From positions 1 through 34,836 of the forward strand of contig WRHI01000023.1 of assembly GCA_009783315.1 (NCBI GenBank): DNA of 34,836 bases. Direction: 5' to 3'. Source of the stretch: Peptococcaceae bacterium. GTDB lineage: Bacteria; Bacillota; Desulfitobacteriia; Desulfitobacteriales; Syntrophobotulaceae. The number at the start of each line of letters is the position of its first letter. Position 1 is the stretch's first letter. The translations under genes were made by a program, and so were the position numbers. Below the pieces are notes generated by a model. It was not told the DNA's origin. It did no database searches and saw nothing but the letters and a program-made list of their open reading frames with translations. Positions 26,013 to 34,581 of this stretch are shown here, in pieces.

Positions 26013-26921
26013 ATGGAGCAGGCAGATCGAATTGACGCTGTGCAAAGAATGCAGGACTATATTGAAGAGAATCTTCATAACCCAATAACTCTGCTTGATT
26101 TATCAAGAAGGGCGGGCTATTCACCTTTTCATTGCGCAAGATTTTTTAAAGAGCTAACCGGCAAATCGCCTTTTGAGTATATTCGTGCGCGTAGGCTTAC
26201 ACATGCCGCGTTAGTGCTGCGAGATGAGAATGTAAAGGTTTTTGACGTAGCCCTGGATTTTGTGTTTGATTCTCACGAAGGTTTTACAAGAGCTTTTACA
26301 AAAGAGTTTGGCATCACACCGCGTCAATACCGCAAAAACCCGCCGCCAATCCGTCTGTTCATGCCCACTCCTATTCGCATAACCTATCTCTATGCTATGA
26401 AAGGGGATCATCAAATGAGCAAGCCATCAGCAACCAACACCGTTTTTGTTCAAGTTATCGAACGACCGGAAAGGAAACTCATCTTGAAAAGAGGCATTAC
26501 AGCCAGAGAATATTTCAAGTATTGCGAAGAAGCCGGCTGCGATGTCTGGGGATTACTCTGTAGCGTTAAAGAGGCGCTATACGAACCCATCGGTATGTGG
26601 CTGCCGGACACCCTGCGCACACCCGGCACATCCGTTTATGCGCAAGGCGTTGAAGTCCCCGACACCTATACCGGCGTCGTCCCGGAGGGCTTTGATCTTA
26701 TCTCGCTGCCACCCTGCAAAATGATGGTTTTCCAAGGACCTCCCTTTGAGGACGAGTGTTTTGAGGAAGCCATTACAGATTTAGGCGAAATCATGAAAAC
26801 CTACAATCCCGAATTATTTGGGTTTCAATGGGCGGACGAAGACGCACCGAGGTTTCAATTGGAACCCCAAGGTTACCGCGGGTATATCGAAGCCCGTCCG
26901 GTTCGGCCCCTCAATAAATAA
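26013..26921 (+). CDS. AraC-family regulator with GyrI-like effector domain
   Basis: A 302-residue transcription regulator with the domains in SoxS-Rob order: an N-terminal double HTH AraC domain (residues ~10-110; LLDLSRRAGYSPFHCARFFKELTGKSP and the second motif FDSHEGFTRAFTKEFGITPRQYR) and a GyrI/BmrR-like small-molecule-binding domain (about 145-300, FVQVIERPERKLILKRG through YIEARPV). Members often control multidrug or stress genes and sense hydrophobic compounds. It has its own extended -10 promoter and ribosome site, and a shared terminator after it. It is on the opposite strand to the ruv-que-sec genes around it, so it is likely an insertion into that cluster. Confidence 0.92.
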   Translation: MEQADRIDAVQRMQDYIEENLHNPITLLDLSRRAGYSPFHCARFFKELTGKSPFEYIRARRLTHAALVLRDENVKVFDVALDFVFDSHEGFTRAFTKEFGITPRQYRKNPPPIRLFMPTPIRITYLYAMKGDHQMSKPSATNTVFVQVIERPERKLILKRGITAREYFKYCEEAGCDVWGLLCSVKEALYEPIGMWLPDTLRTPGTSVYAQGVEVPDTYTGVVPEGFDLISLPPCKMMVFQGPPFEDECFEEAITDLGEIMKTYNPELFGFQWADEDAPRFQLEPQGYRGYIEARPVRPLNK

Positions 26922-26933
26922 ACTGCTCTAAGC

Positions 26934-27050
26934 GGAGGTTCTTGGGACAGACGCTTACTGTCGCAACCGGCACGAGGCGCATATTGGCGCGCGGATACCC
27001 CAAAAGCCCGCTGAATTATGGCGGGCTTTTCCTATAAATCGTCTGGCTAA
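26934..27050. repeat. Mosaic repeat with central hairpin, related to 22.5 kb
   Basis: The reverse complement shares AGCCAGACG..TTATAAGGAAA, the GCCCGCCATAATTCAGCGGGC hairpin (in parts), TTTTGGnGTATCC and GACAGTAAGCGT with the yajC-secD mosaic. It fills the gap between the AraC gene and ruvB. Confidence 0.75.
27002..27030. terminator. Bidirectional terminator between the AraC gene and ruvB
   Basis: AAAAGCCCGC (27002-27011) pairs perfectly with GCGGGCTTTT (27021-27030) around a 9-nt loop, with T-runs in both directions. It can end both the plus-strand regulator and the minus-strand ruvB transcript. Confidence 0.8.
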
Positions 27051-27055
27051 AGGCG

Positions 27056-28099
27056 TCAATTGTCAAATGAAAACAACGCCTGCTGCTCCATCTGTTCCAC
27101 CCGCGCCGGCGCCGGCACCCGCAAATGCTGACAAGCCAGCATCGTCGTCATGCGCCCCCGGGGCGTTCGCTGAATGAACCCCTCCTGCAGCAGGAAAGGC
27201 TCCACCACATCTTCCAGCGTTCCGCTCTCCTCCCCCAGCGCCGCCGCCAGGGTTTCCACACCGACAGGTCCGCCGTTGAATTTGGACACAATAGCCTGCA
27301 GGTATTTCATGTCCAAAGCGTCAAGTCCTCGCCTGTCCACCTCCAGCATCTCCAGAGCCTTATCGGCGGTTCCCAGATCAACCGGATCCCGCTGCCAAAT
27401 CTGGGCGTAATCCCGTACACGCTTAAGCAGTCGGTTGGCGATACGTGGGGTGCCCCGGGATCGCCGGGCAATTTCAGCCGCGCCGGCTCTATCAACCCCA
27501 GTCTGCAGAATCCGCGCGGTTCGTTCAACAATCGCCAGCAACTCATCCTGGCTGTAAAACTCCAATCGGCTGATAATGCCAAACCGGTCGCGCAAAGGCG
27601 ATGAAAGCAACCCTGCCCGGGTGGTCGCTCCAATCAAAGTAAAAGGCGGCAGCGACAACCGGATCGAACGCGCGCTCGGCCCCTTGCCGATCATAATATC
27701 CAGGCACCCATCCTCCATAGCGGCATAAAGAACTTCCTCCGAAACCTTATTCAACCGGTGAATCTCATCAACAAACAACACATCCCGCGGTTCCAACGCC
27801 GTCAGCAAAGCCGCCAGATCCCCGGCCCTCTCAATGGCCGGCCCTGACGTCACACGAATGCTAACCCCCATTTCTGCCGCGATAATATTCGCCAGCGTGG
27901 TCTTGCCCAACCCCGGAGGCCCATACAACAAAACATGATCAAGAGAATCACCCCGTTCCAGCGCCGCCCTAATAAACACACTGAGGTTTTCCTTCAGCCG
28001 CGTTTGCCCAATATATTCATCCAGCCGCTGGGGCCGCAACATATCATAATCCTGTTTATCCTCACTGCGTTCAAGTGACGCAATCAAGCGTTCCTCCAT
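27056..28099 (-). CDS. ruvB: Holliday junction branch migration ATPase RuvB
   Basis: Hexameric AAA+ motor that moves Holliday junctions with RuvA. The protein (347 residues from the ATG at 28099) has [12 protein letters not shown], Walker [10 protein letters not shown] (about 60-68), Walker [11 protein letters not shown], sensor 1 [20 protein letters not shown] and a C-terminal winged helix ending at TPRGR. I prefer 28099 because AAAGGGG lies 8 nt before it; an ATG at 28117 would add six residues. A fragment of a transposase-like gene lies directly upstream and separates it from ruvA by about 440 bp. Confidence 0.97.
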   Translation of the reverse strand: MEERLIASLERSEDKQDYDMLRPQRLDEYIGQTRLKENLSVFIRAALERGDSLDHVLLYGPPGLGKTTLANIIAAEMGVSIRVTSGPAIERAGDLAALLTALEPRDVLFVDEIHRLNKVSEEVLYAAMEDGCLDIMIGKGPSARSIRLSLPPFTLIGATTRAGLLSSPLRDRFGIISRLEFYSQDELLAIVERTARILQTGVDRAGAAEIARRSRGTPRIANRLLKRVRDYAQIWQRDPVDLGTADKALEMLEVDRRGLDALDMKYLQAIVSKFNGGPVGVETLAAALGEESGTLEDVVEPFLLQEGFIQRTPRGRMTTMLACQHLRVPAPARVEQMEQQALFSFDN

Positions 28100-28115
28100 G
28101 GATTCCCCTTTCATC

Positions 28116-28265
28116 ATAGCCGCTTAGATACGCGCTCCGCCGGATCATTTCTTCGTTATGACCTTTGTTGATGTTGATGACGGGCACTTCCAGCTCCAGG
28201 TACCCTGGCTTGCCCGGCCCCTCCTTCAGTATATCAGGAGTCTCCATAAAGGCATCGGACAGTTT
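28116..28265 (-). pseudogene. C-terminal fragment of a PD-(D/E)XK (Rpn/YhgA-like) transposase protein
   Basis: On the minus strand a frame reads NKLSDAFMETPDIL, then YLELEVPVININKGHNEEMI and RRSAYLSGY. The LSDAF ... LELxVxVxNINxGHNEE ... LxxY pattern is that of Rpn-family PD-(D/E)XK nuclease/transposase proteins, near their C-terminal half. The catalytic N-terminal region is missing and the frame runs into the ruvB start after SGY. It is a decayed remnant, not a functional gene. Confidence 0.6.
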
Positions 28266-28399
28266 ATTCCCCTTCTCTTTGTTTTCCGTCCGTGGACGTA
28301 ATGACCTTCTTGCCTCTATAATACCCTGAAATCCTGGTGTTTTCAAGTAACTGCATACCTGGGTGTATTTTTTAACAGTACATAATTGTCATCGGCTAA

Positions 28400-28464
28400 A
28401 TTCTCACATTGTCCATTCTCACATTCTCACATTGTCCATTGTCCATTGTCCATTGTCCATTGTC
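28400..28464. repeat. TTGTCCA/TTCTCACA heptanucleotide array between ruvB and ruvA
   Basis: About nine 7-bp units, first CATTGTC/CATTCTCA variants and then TTGTCCA repeated. It uses the same unit as the array in the hydrolase tail at 19.1 kb. The 28103-28540 gap otherwise contains only the transposase fragment; no other gene is seen. Confidence 0.9.
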
Positions 28465-28540
28465 CGCCCGCCCCCCGCCCCCTCTGCCTTGAGCCTTGCA
28501 AGACCAAAGAGTGAAGAAGACCCCCAATAACCTACAGGGA

Positions 28541-29188
28541 TCACTTGCCCCGAGCCAGCAGCCGCAACGCGGCGCGGATCTGCTCCTCAGTCGAAGCCCC
28601 TTGGTTCGCCTCACCCACAGACTTCCAGGCTTGTTTCGCCTCCGCCAGAGAGAACCCCAGAGCCATCAGCGAATCCAGGACATCCAGCCCGCTGCCGTCG
28701 GTATAACCGCCGGCGCCTTGCCCTTCCCCGTTTTCCGCCTCAGCCCCCGCCTGGTTCTCCTCCTCCGCCAAAGATCCCCGCCAGAATCCGTCGTCAAACT
28801 TACCCTTAAGCTCAAGAACAAGACGTTGAGCGGTTTTCATGCCAATACCCGGGGCGTGAGTCAATAAAGCATGGTTACCCTGTGCAATCGCCCGCGCCAG
28901 CTGCATCCCGTCGTAAGCTGACAGCAACGCCATCGCCGCTTTCGGCCCCACTCCCGACACCCCGGTCAATTTCAGAAAAAGATCTTTGTCCCGAGGAACC
29001 CCAAACCCGTAAAGGGACATATCATCTTCACGGACCACCAGGCAAGTGTAGAGAACACACTCGGAACCTTCTGACAAAACTGTATTCAACCGCGCCGGCA
29101 CAGCAACCTCATACCCGACACCCCCAACATCAACCACAACCTTATCAGAACTTTTCTCCCAAAGTAACCCCCGCAGCATGCCAATCAA
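28541..29188 (-). CDS. ruvA: Holliday junction branch migration protein RuvA, TTG start
   Basis: Tetrameric DNA-binding partner of RuvB. I start at the TTG at 29188: it gives MIGMLRGLLWEKSSDKVVVDVGGVGYEV (in parts), matching the canonical MIGxLRG start, and AAGGAG lies 9 nt upstream. An in-frame ATG at 29266 would overlap ruvC and add non-family residues. The 215-residue protein has the OB domain, two HhH motifs (KLTGVSGVGPKAAMALLS and HAPGIGMKTAQRLVLELK) and a RuvB-binding C-terminal domain (LMALGFSLAEAKQAW) after a Gly/Ala/Glu-rich linker. Confidence 0.96.
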   Translation of the reverse strand: MIGMLRGLLWEKSSDKVVVDVGGVGYEVAVPARLNTVLSEGSECVLYTCLVVREDDMSLYGFGVPRDKDLFLKLTGVSGVGPKAAMALLSAYDGMQLARAIAQGNHALLTHAPGIGMKTAQRLVLELKGKFDDGFWRGSLAEEENQAGAEAENGEGQGAGGYTDGSGLDVLDSLMALGFSLAEAKQAWKSVGEANQGASTEEQIRAALRLLARGK

Positions 29189-29216
29189 TACCCACAACTC
29201 CTTATCCGAGAGTATC

Positions 29217-29717
29217 TCAAACCCCGGCGCATTCGCCAACCGTCCCGGACCGGCAGCAATGACCATGGCAAATCGCCACCGCCAGCGCGTCCGCCGCGTC
29301 GTCGGGCTGCGGCACGACAGACAACCCCAGCAGCGCCCTCACCATAAACTGAACCTGCTTCTTATCGGCCTTACCGTACCCCACCACCGCCTGTTTAACC
29401 TGAAGGGGCGTATATTCCGCTATCCGGCATTCCTTCTGGGCGCCCGCCAGCAGAACCACGCCCCGGGCTTGTCCCACCGTCAGAGCTGTTTTAACATTGC
29501 TGTTAAAAAACAACGACTCCACCGCCAAATGGTCAGGGTGATGTATGCTCAAAAAATCACTCAATGTATTATACAACGCTAACAGCCTGTCCGCCGCGCT
29601 CAGATCCGCCCCGGTTCGCCAGCAGCCATAGTCGAGGACCGTCAACTTATTCCCGTTTTTCTCAATCAGGCCAAACCCCATAATCGCCGTACCGGGATCA
29701 ATGCCCAAAATCCGCAT
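29217..29717 (-). CDS. ruvC: Holliday junction resolvase RuvC
   Basis: Endonuclease that resolves Holliday junctions. The 166-residue protein has RNase H-like catalytic residues at the expected places: D7 (LGIDPGT), E67 (AVESLFF), and D140/D143 (PDDAADALAVA). FNSNVKTALTVGQARGV is the conserved helical segment. The start at 29717 is ATG. It follows yebC by 25 bp and precedes ruvA by 28 bp in the standard order. Confidence 0.96.
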   Translation of the reverse strand: MRILGIDPGTAIMGFGLIEKNGNKLTVLDYGCWRTGADLSAADRLLALYNTLSDFLSIHHPDHLAVESLFFNSNVKTALTVGQARGVVLLAGAQKECRIAEYTPLQVKQAVVGYGKADKKQVQFMVRALLGLSVVPQPDDAADALAVAICHGHCCRSGTVGECAGV

Positions 29718-29742
29718 AACCCTTTTCCTCTTTCAGAACCTT

Positions 29743-30498
29743 CTACAAATCCTCCGCCCCGATGCTGTCGGCCAACTCCAGATTCGACGAAACCTTCTGG
29801 ACATCATTATGTTCCTCCAGCATTTCAATCAGCCTAACAACCTTGCGGGCCTGCTCCACGTCCGTAATCTCAACCAGATTCGTCGGAATCAGGCTAACCT
29901 GAGCCTGCTCAACGCGGATATCCCTCTCCGACAACGCCCCCAGCACTGTTTCCATATCATCGGCGTCTGTATAAACCTCAAAGGTCTCATCCTGAGCCTC
30001 AATATCCAACGCCCCCGCTTCCAAGGCTAGCATCAGCAAATCATCCTCCACCAGCGCCAGTCCCTCCCTGGGCACGCTAATCTGCCCCTGACGTGAAAAC
30101 ATCCAGCTGACGCTGCCCTCCTCACTCAGATTGCCGCCGTTCTTGGAAAAAATGTAGCGCATCTCCCCCGCCGTACGGTTGCGGTTATCCGTCATCAGAT
30201 CGACCATAACAGCCACCCCCCCCGGCGCGTATCCCTCATAGCGCAGTTCCTCAAGCAACTCAGCAGCGAGAGCTCCCGTTCCCTTTTGGATAGCCCGTTG
30301 AATATTGTCATTGGGCATATTGGCTGCCCGCGCGTTCTCCACAGCCACTTTCAAACGGAAATTGTTATTAATATCACCGCCGCCGGCCCGGGCCGCCACA
30401 ATGATCTCCCGGCCCAGTTTGGTAAAAATCTTGCCCTTCTGGGCGTCGGTGCGGGCTTTCTTATGTTTGATGTTCGCCCACTTAGAATGTCCGGACAT
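29743..30498 (-). CDS. yebC: YebC/PmpR-family DNA-binding protein
   Basis: A 251-residue member of the YebC/PmpR/TACO1 family. The N-terminal domain is diagnostic (MSGHSKWANIKHKKARTDAQ, then GKIFTKLGREIIVAAR), followed by NDNIQRAIQKGTG, RYEGYAPGGVAVMVD and NRTAGEMRYIFSKNGG. Members have been described as transcription regulators and as translation factors that relieve ribosome stalling on proline stretches. GGAG precedes the ATG. It heads the ruvCAB group, as in many Firmicutes. Confidence 0.95.
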   Translation of the reverse strand: MSGHSKWANIKHKKARTDAQKGKIFTKLGREIIVAARAGGGDINNNFRLKVAVENARAANMPNDNIQRAIQKGTGALAAELLEELRYEGYAPGGVAVMVDLMTDNRNRTAGEMRYIFSKNGGNLSEEGSVSWMFSRQGQISVPREGLALVEDDLLMLALEAGALDIEAQDETFEVYTDADDMETVLGALSERDIRVEQAQVSLIPTNLVEITDVEQARKVVRLIEMLEEHNDVQKVSSNLELADSIGAEDL

Positions 30499-30628
30499 AT
30501 GCTCCGCTCCTTCACAACGTCTTCCGTATCACATGGCGAGGATCTGTATCCTCATCCCCGATTCAACCATAAGTCAGGGATAGTGTATCATATTTGAACT
30601 CATGAAACCAGCCCAGTCTTGTCAACGA

Positions 30629-30982
30629 GTGCATATTTTAAAAGTGCAGGAAGCGACAAAAAAATAAATAGAAATATCCACTGCGGGTTCTCCCGCAACC
30701 GAATGGTGAATGGAGATGGATATTATGTGGGCTCGTAACAGTCCCGAGGTAGGGTTTGGTGAGCGGCAGAATCCAAGCGCCTCACCGCCTGACGCAGCCC
30801 CCGAAAGGCGAAAAAAATACGCGGGCTTTTGGAGTCTGCCGCTCCCCAACCCCTGACGCGGCACTGTTACTGGCCAGCGCGGTATCTGCCTCCAACTCAC
30901 CATTGAGTTGCGGGAAAACACCGCGGCAGAAAGCTCTGCTTATCCTTATCGTCAGTTCATGCACTTCTTAAATATGCACCCC
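30629..30982. repeat. Complete ~350 bp dispersed element with 20-bp inverted ends
   Basis: Both ends carry GTGCATATTTtAAaAGTGCA in inverted orientation (about 30629-30648 and 30961-30980). The two halves are diverged versions of one plan: end, A/T-rich or GATAAGG segment, a hairpin around a CCCGCAAC core, then GGT-rich sequence. The middle has GAGCGGCAGA and TCTGCCGCTC arms around a CGCGGGCTTTTGGAGT core. No ORF with a product is seen. Partial copies are at 1-141 and 34634-34836. It fills the yebC-fdhD gap. Confidence 0.9.
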
Positions 30983-30990
30983 TTGTCAAC

Positions 30991-31911
30991 TCAACAGTAA
31001 ACATTCATCCTGTCTCCCCGCGCAAATCCCACAATCCCCACACCGTAACGCTCCGCCAGCGTGAGCGCCGCGTCCGTGGGCGCGGAACGGGAAACCAGCA
31101 TCGGAATCCCTGTGCGAACCGCCTTGAGCACCAAAGCGCTTGGGACTCTTCCTGTGGTATAAGCGCACACATCCCTCAGATCCCACCCCTTCATCAGCGC
31201 GCATCCCACACATTTATCAAAGGCGCTGAAACGCCCAACATCCTCCATACAGCACAGCATCTCTTCCTCCCGGCACAACATAACGGCGTGCACATTGCCC
31301 GTCTTGCGAAACAACTCCGAATGCGCCAGCAAACGATTGGCGTTGCGCAAAACACGCTCACAATCGTAGGCCAGTCTCTTCACGGGACACAATGGGCTCC
31401 GCGCCTTAACTCCCCCAGTTCTCATAGCGTCACCCCAGTCCGTGAGAGCCATTTGTTCCGGCTCCGCGTTCTGCCGCAGCCTCTCAGCCTCATCTGACCG
31501 CGCCCTCGCCGTTCCTTCTGGGTGCCCCCCTTCTGGTTCAACTTGCCCTTCTGGTTTAACTTGCCCTTCCGGTTCAACTCGCCCTTCCGATTCAATTTGC
31601 CCTTCTGGCAACCCTGCCTCTTCCACCGTTCCCACATCCCTCAGCCACACATTGGCCCTGCCCGTATCCTTTTCAATATGACAAGAGGCAATATTGCCAA
31701 AAGAGGTAATCAGTCCTTCCGCAAAAAGATATCCCACCACCAGTTCCTCAAGGTAAGACGGCAGACATCGGATCAGAATGAGCATATGGCTGTTGACATA
31801 GAGTGACAGCCCATATTCTTTCAGGATCTCCCCGGCACACTCCGTCATAAGGCCACGGCTATATTGCTGAATAGATACTGACCGAGTTAATGGATCAGAA
31901 AAGCGACTCAT
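30991..31911 (-). CDS. fdhD: FdhD-like formate dehydrogenase sulfurtransferase, divergent and with repeat insert
   Basis: FdhD passes sulfur from the cysteine desulfurase to the molybdenum or tungsten cofactor of formate dehydrogenase. Family segments are LSLYVNSHM, YLEELVVGYLFAEGLI, TGNVHAVML, MEDVGRFSAFDKCVG, TTGRVPSALVLKAVRTGIPMLVSRSAPTDAA (in parts) and VGFARGDRMNVYC. I start at 31911, where GAGG lies 9 nt before ATG; 31968 is the longer alternative. Two oddities stand out. An insert of about 55 residues holds (PEGQVE)n repeats coded by an 18-bp tandem array, and I see no CxxC motif where FdhD has its catalytic cysteines, only a lone SPLCPVK. No formate dehydrogenase gene lies in the window. 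Confidence 0.85.
   Translation of the reverse strand: MSRFSDPLTRSVSIQQYSRGLMTECAGEILKEYGLSLYVNSHMLILIRCLPSYLEELVVGYLFAEGLITSFGNIASCHIEKDTGRANVWLRDVGTVEEAGLPEGQIESEGRVEPEGQVKPEGQVEPEGGHPEGTARARSDEAERLRQNAEPEQMALTDWGDAMRTGGVKARSPLCPVKRLAYDCERVLRNANRLLAHSELFRKTGNVHAVMLCREEEMLCCMEDVGRFSAFDKCVGCALMKGWDLRDVCAYTTGRVPSALVLKAVRTGIPMLVSRSAPTDAALTLAERYGVGIVGFARGDRMNVYC
31530..31601. repeat. 18-bp tandem array (4 units) inside fdhD
   Basis: Four consecutive units of the form CTTCTGGTTCAACTTGCC with a few substitutions each; a partial unit follows. Read on the minus strand they encode the hexapeptide PEGQVE or close variants, keeping the fdhD frame. Confidence 0.92.
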
Positions 31912-32031
31912 CCGAAAAAACCTCGCATAAAGATATATACATTCCTTTACCATAGACTTATCATCCATCCCATGTTTATAAGTATACCAGAATCATACTA
32001 TACTTGAAATATGTCAGATCAAGCACTATAC

Positions 32032-32218
32032 GTTACAGATCAGACAGATCAGACCCCAGCCGGAGGGGGCGGGTCTTAGGCCTTGGAGCGGAAAAAAGCG
32101 CAGGCTGCCTTATTTGCGCTTTTCGCGTAAAAGGCCTTAGACCCCGCGCCGCCACGAAGAACGGCTCCGCCCTGTGACCGCCCCCTCCGGCTGGGGTCTG
32201 ATCTGTCTGATCTGTAAC
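32032..32218. repeat. 187 bp element with perfect 41-bp inverted ends
   Basis: Positions 32032-32072 and 32178-32218 are exact reverse complements over 41 bp, including GATCAGACAGATCAGACCCC. A second nested pair (GTCTTAGGCCTT / AAGGCCTTAGAC, one mismatch) and a central AAAAGCGCA / TGCGCTTTT hairpin lie within. No ORF. It lies between the ABC permease and fdhD, exactly where the strand composition switches. Confidence 0.9.
32084..32118. terminator. Hairpin at the core of the 187 bp element
   Basis: An AAAAGCGCA arm pairs with TGCGCTTTT around a 12-nt loop, with flanking A and T runs, so it can act as a terminator in either direction between the ABC permease and fdhD. Confidence 0.5.
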
Positions 32219-32235
32219 CACTATACTGCTTGAAA

Positions 32236-34581
32236 CTATTCAACGGATTTCAAAGTGCTGACCATATCGAGGGTTTCCGTTTTCTTGGCCACAAAGGATG
32301 TTACGCTGTAAGAACATAATATCACGATCAGCAATGAAATAACCAGATTTTGCGGTTTCAGATGGGGGGTGAATTCTAGCATAGGAGTCGAGACAAGGGA
32401 GGTATAGAACCCCAGAAACCGGTAGCCAATGGGAATCCCCAGAATCAGTCCGACGAACACTTGGAGTTGGCTTCTTTTTCTGATGATGGATTTTATCTCG
32501 GCTTTTTTGTAGCCGATCACTTTTAAGGTGGCATATTCTCGGCTTCTCTCTGTAAAGCTCAGGAGACCTAAGTTGTATTGAATTATGACGCTTAACAGGA
32601 TCGCTGCTGCCAACATCATGACAATAACCACGATAATGCTGCTCACGATATCGTTGGCGTCAGCCAGTTGTTGATCAAGTTTCACGGCTTCTATGACATA
32701 GGGGAGGTCTTGGGCTTGGTCGGCAATCGTGCTTTTTTGGGTCAGGAGGGTGTTTGGCATGAATGCGAAGGATAGGGTTTCCCAATATGTTCTTGTCAGA
32801 TAAAGCCCTTGGGGCGCGGGCGGTGTAACTATTTCCCTGACCACCGCTGTAATCGTGGTTTTTGTGATCACGGCACCCGGGTCTGTGATGGGAGAACCTA
32901 TGGCTCTGGGAGGACTGTATTTGAATTGCAGTGTGTCGTTAAGGTTAACCCCTAATTCTTCTGCGAGTTTTCTGGATATGGCGACGCCGTCGTCGGGCAA
33001 GGTGACAAGTTTCCCTTTGGTATCTTTTACATGCACATAGTCGCCTCTTTCAAGGACAACCAGAGCTCCGAGGGTTTCTCGGGCATCCTTGTTGATTTCA
33101 ATTTCGCTTTCTATCATCCATTGGGCATCTTGGTCTGCCAGGGCATAGAGCTCCTCTCGTTGTTCATCTGTGGCCAAAGGATTCAACGTGATCTTGGCTC
33201 CATAATCGAATTGGCGGCCGTACATATTCGCGTTTGTCGTTGTGAGGGAGTCCCGTAACCCAAAACTTGCTATAAGGAGAACGATGCTGCCGATAACGCC
33301 GATGATCCCCAACAGGAAGCGGGTTTTGTCTCGCGAGAAGTCCCTGAGAACCCATTGCCAGCCGTAAGAGAGGGACGGCCAGAGTGGTAACCGTTCAAGG
33401 AAGATGGGTTTATGGTTTTTAGGGGGTTCGGCTCGCATCGTTGTGGCAGGCATTTCCTTGATGACTTTACGGCAGGCTTGGCGCGCGGATATTGAACAGG
33501 CTAAGGTGATGAGCGCAGCGATGATGAGAGAAACAGGTGTGTTTTTGCCGGTCCATTCCGGCAAGGAAAACAGGTTTTTATGAATTTCAAGCATGATTAT
33601 TGTTATTTTAGGGGCTAAGAGGTATCCCAGGAGACATCCGGCGGCGCTGATCAGCAGCCCGAAAAGGCTGTAATGTCTTAGCAGAGTGGCGTTGGAATAG
33701 CCAAGGGCTTTAAAGGTGCCGACTTGGATTCTTTGGGTTTCGATCAGACGTTTGATGGTCGTCTGAATTGTGAGGAGAGCCAGAAGGACAAATATCATGG
33801 AGAAGAGAATAGAAAGGGCGCGGATTTGCCCATATCTTTCAAGGAAAGCCAGTGTTCCCTTGAATTCTGTGGGTGTGACAAATCCTGCGTATTTGGCTCC
33901 TAAGATTTGTTCGATGTTTTGCTTGGTTGTCGTTGGCGAATCTTTGTATTTGATTCTGATTTGATTGTAGGTTAAGTCGCCGCCCATGACGATTTCCATG
34001 TTGGCGGGAGATATTAATCCGTAGCCGTATTTATACCTATCGGGTTTTACGGACATGGATGATCCCGCGTATCTTAAGTAGTCGGGACTGAGTATGAGTC
34101 CGCGGATTTCAAATATCAATACGATGCCCCTGTTTTCTATGGTTACGGTCTTACCCACAGCCAGGTTGTGGGCTTCGGCGAATTCCCGATATAGCCAGAT
34201 CCCTTCGGCGTTTGGACTGTAATCACTGCCATCGGCGGTATAAGGAAGCGATATCAAGTTTTCCGGAGATGCTGCCAACAGCAAGTAGGCGTCGGCGCCG
34301 GCCACTTTTGTTGTCAACAATGCCGAAGCTTGAGCTTCAGCGACTGAAGGCAGGGCTTTTATTTTTTCAACCTCTTCGTTGCTGATATTGAGGCCGCTGA
34401 TCCAGGCATCGGCGCTGTTGCTGGCAGCGAACCATTTGTCTGCGGAATCTTGCATGCCCCTCCATACGCCTTCCAAACCGGTATAGATGAACACGCCAAG
34501 CATGGCCATCAGAAAGACCGCGAAGAATTGGTTTCTGAAAGTCCAGAAGTCTTTACGCAGTTTTTTGTTTAAATAAGGCAT
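32236..34581 (-). CDS. FtsX-type ABC transporter permease
   Basis: A 781-residue membrane protein with the double FtsX/MacB architecture: N-terminal helix (FFAVFLMAMLGVFIYTGLEG), a large extracytoplasmic domain, a helix block near residues 255-370 (ALSILFSMIFVLLALLTIQTTIK and following), a second helix and extracytoplasmic domain, and a C-terminal helix block (SSIIVVIVMMLAAAILLSVIIQYN; FVGLILGIPIGYRF). Conserved coupling segments are QRIQVGTFKALGYSNATLLRHY and EYATLKVIGYKKAEIKSIIRKR. Such permeases mostly move lipids or peptides, or transmit force, with an ATPase not present in the window. Its coding strand is A/C-rich, the reverse of its minus-strand neighbours. Confidence 0.9.
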   Translation of the reverse strand: MPYLNKKLRKDFWTFRNQFFAVFLMAMLGVFIYTGLEGVWRGMQDSADKWFAASNSADAWISGLNISNEEVEKIKALPSVAEAQASALLTTKVAGADAYLLLAASPENLISLPYTADGSDYSPNAEGIWLYREFAEAHNLAVGKTVTIENRGIVLIFEIRGLILSPDYLRYAGSSMSVKPDRYKYGYGLISPANMEIVMGGDLTYNQIRIKYKDSPTTTKQNIEQILGAKYAGFVTPTEFKGTLAFLERYGQIRALSILFSMIFVLLALLTIQTTIKRLIETQRIQVGTFKALGYSNATLLRHYSLFGLLISAAGCLLGYLLAPKITIIMLEIHKNLFSLPEWTGKNTPVSLIIAALITLACSISARQACRKVIKEMPATTMRAEPPKNHKPIFLERLPLWPSLSYGWQWVLRDFSRDKTRFLLGIIGVIGSIVLLIASFGLRDSLTTTNANMYGRQFDYGAKITLNPLATDEQREELYALADQDAQWMIESEIEINKDARETLGALVVLERGDYVHVKDTKGKLVTLPDDGVAISRKLAEELGVNLNDTLQFKYSPPRAIGSPITDPGAVITKTTITAVVREIVTPPAPQGLYLTRTYWETLSFAFMPNTLLTQKSTIADQAQDLPYVIEAVKLDQQLADANDIVSSIIVVIVMMLAAAILLSVIIQYNLGLLSFTERSREYATLKVIGYKKAEIKSIIRKRSQLQVFVGLILGIPIGYRFLGFYTSLVSTPMLEFTPHLKPQNLVISLLIVILCSYSVTSFVAKKTETLDMVSTLKSVE

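Noticed and set aside
30629-30982. Cobalamin or molybdenum-cofactor riboswitch in the 350 bp element
   Set aside because: Some words (CCCGCAAC, GCCAGTAACAGTG) look suggestive, but order and conserved boxes do not fit either class, and copies occur at unrelated loci without a matching downstream gene.
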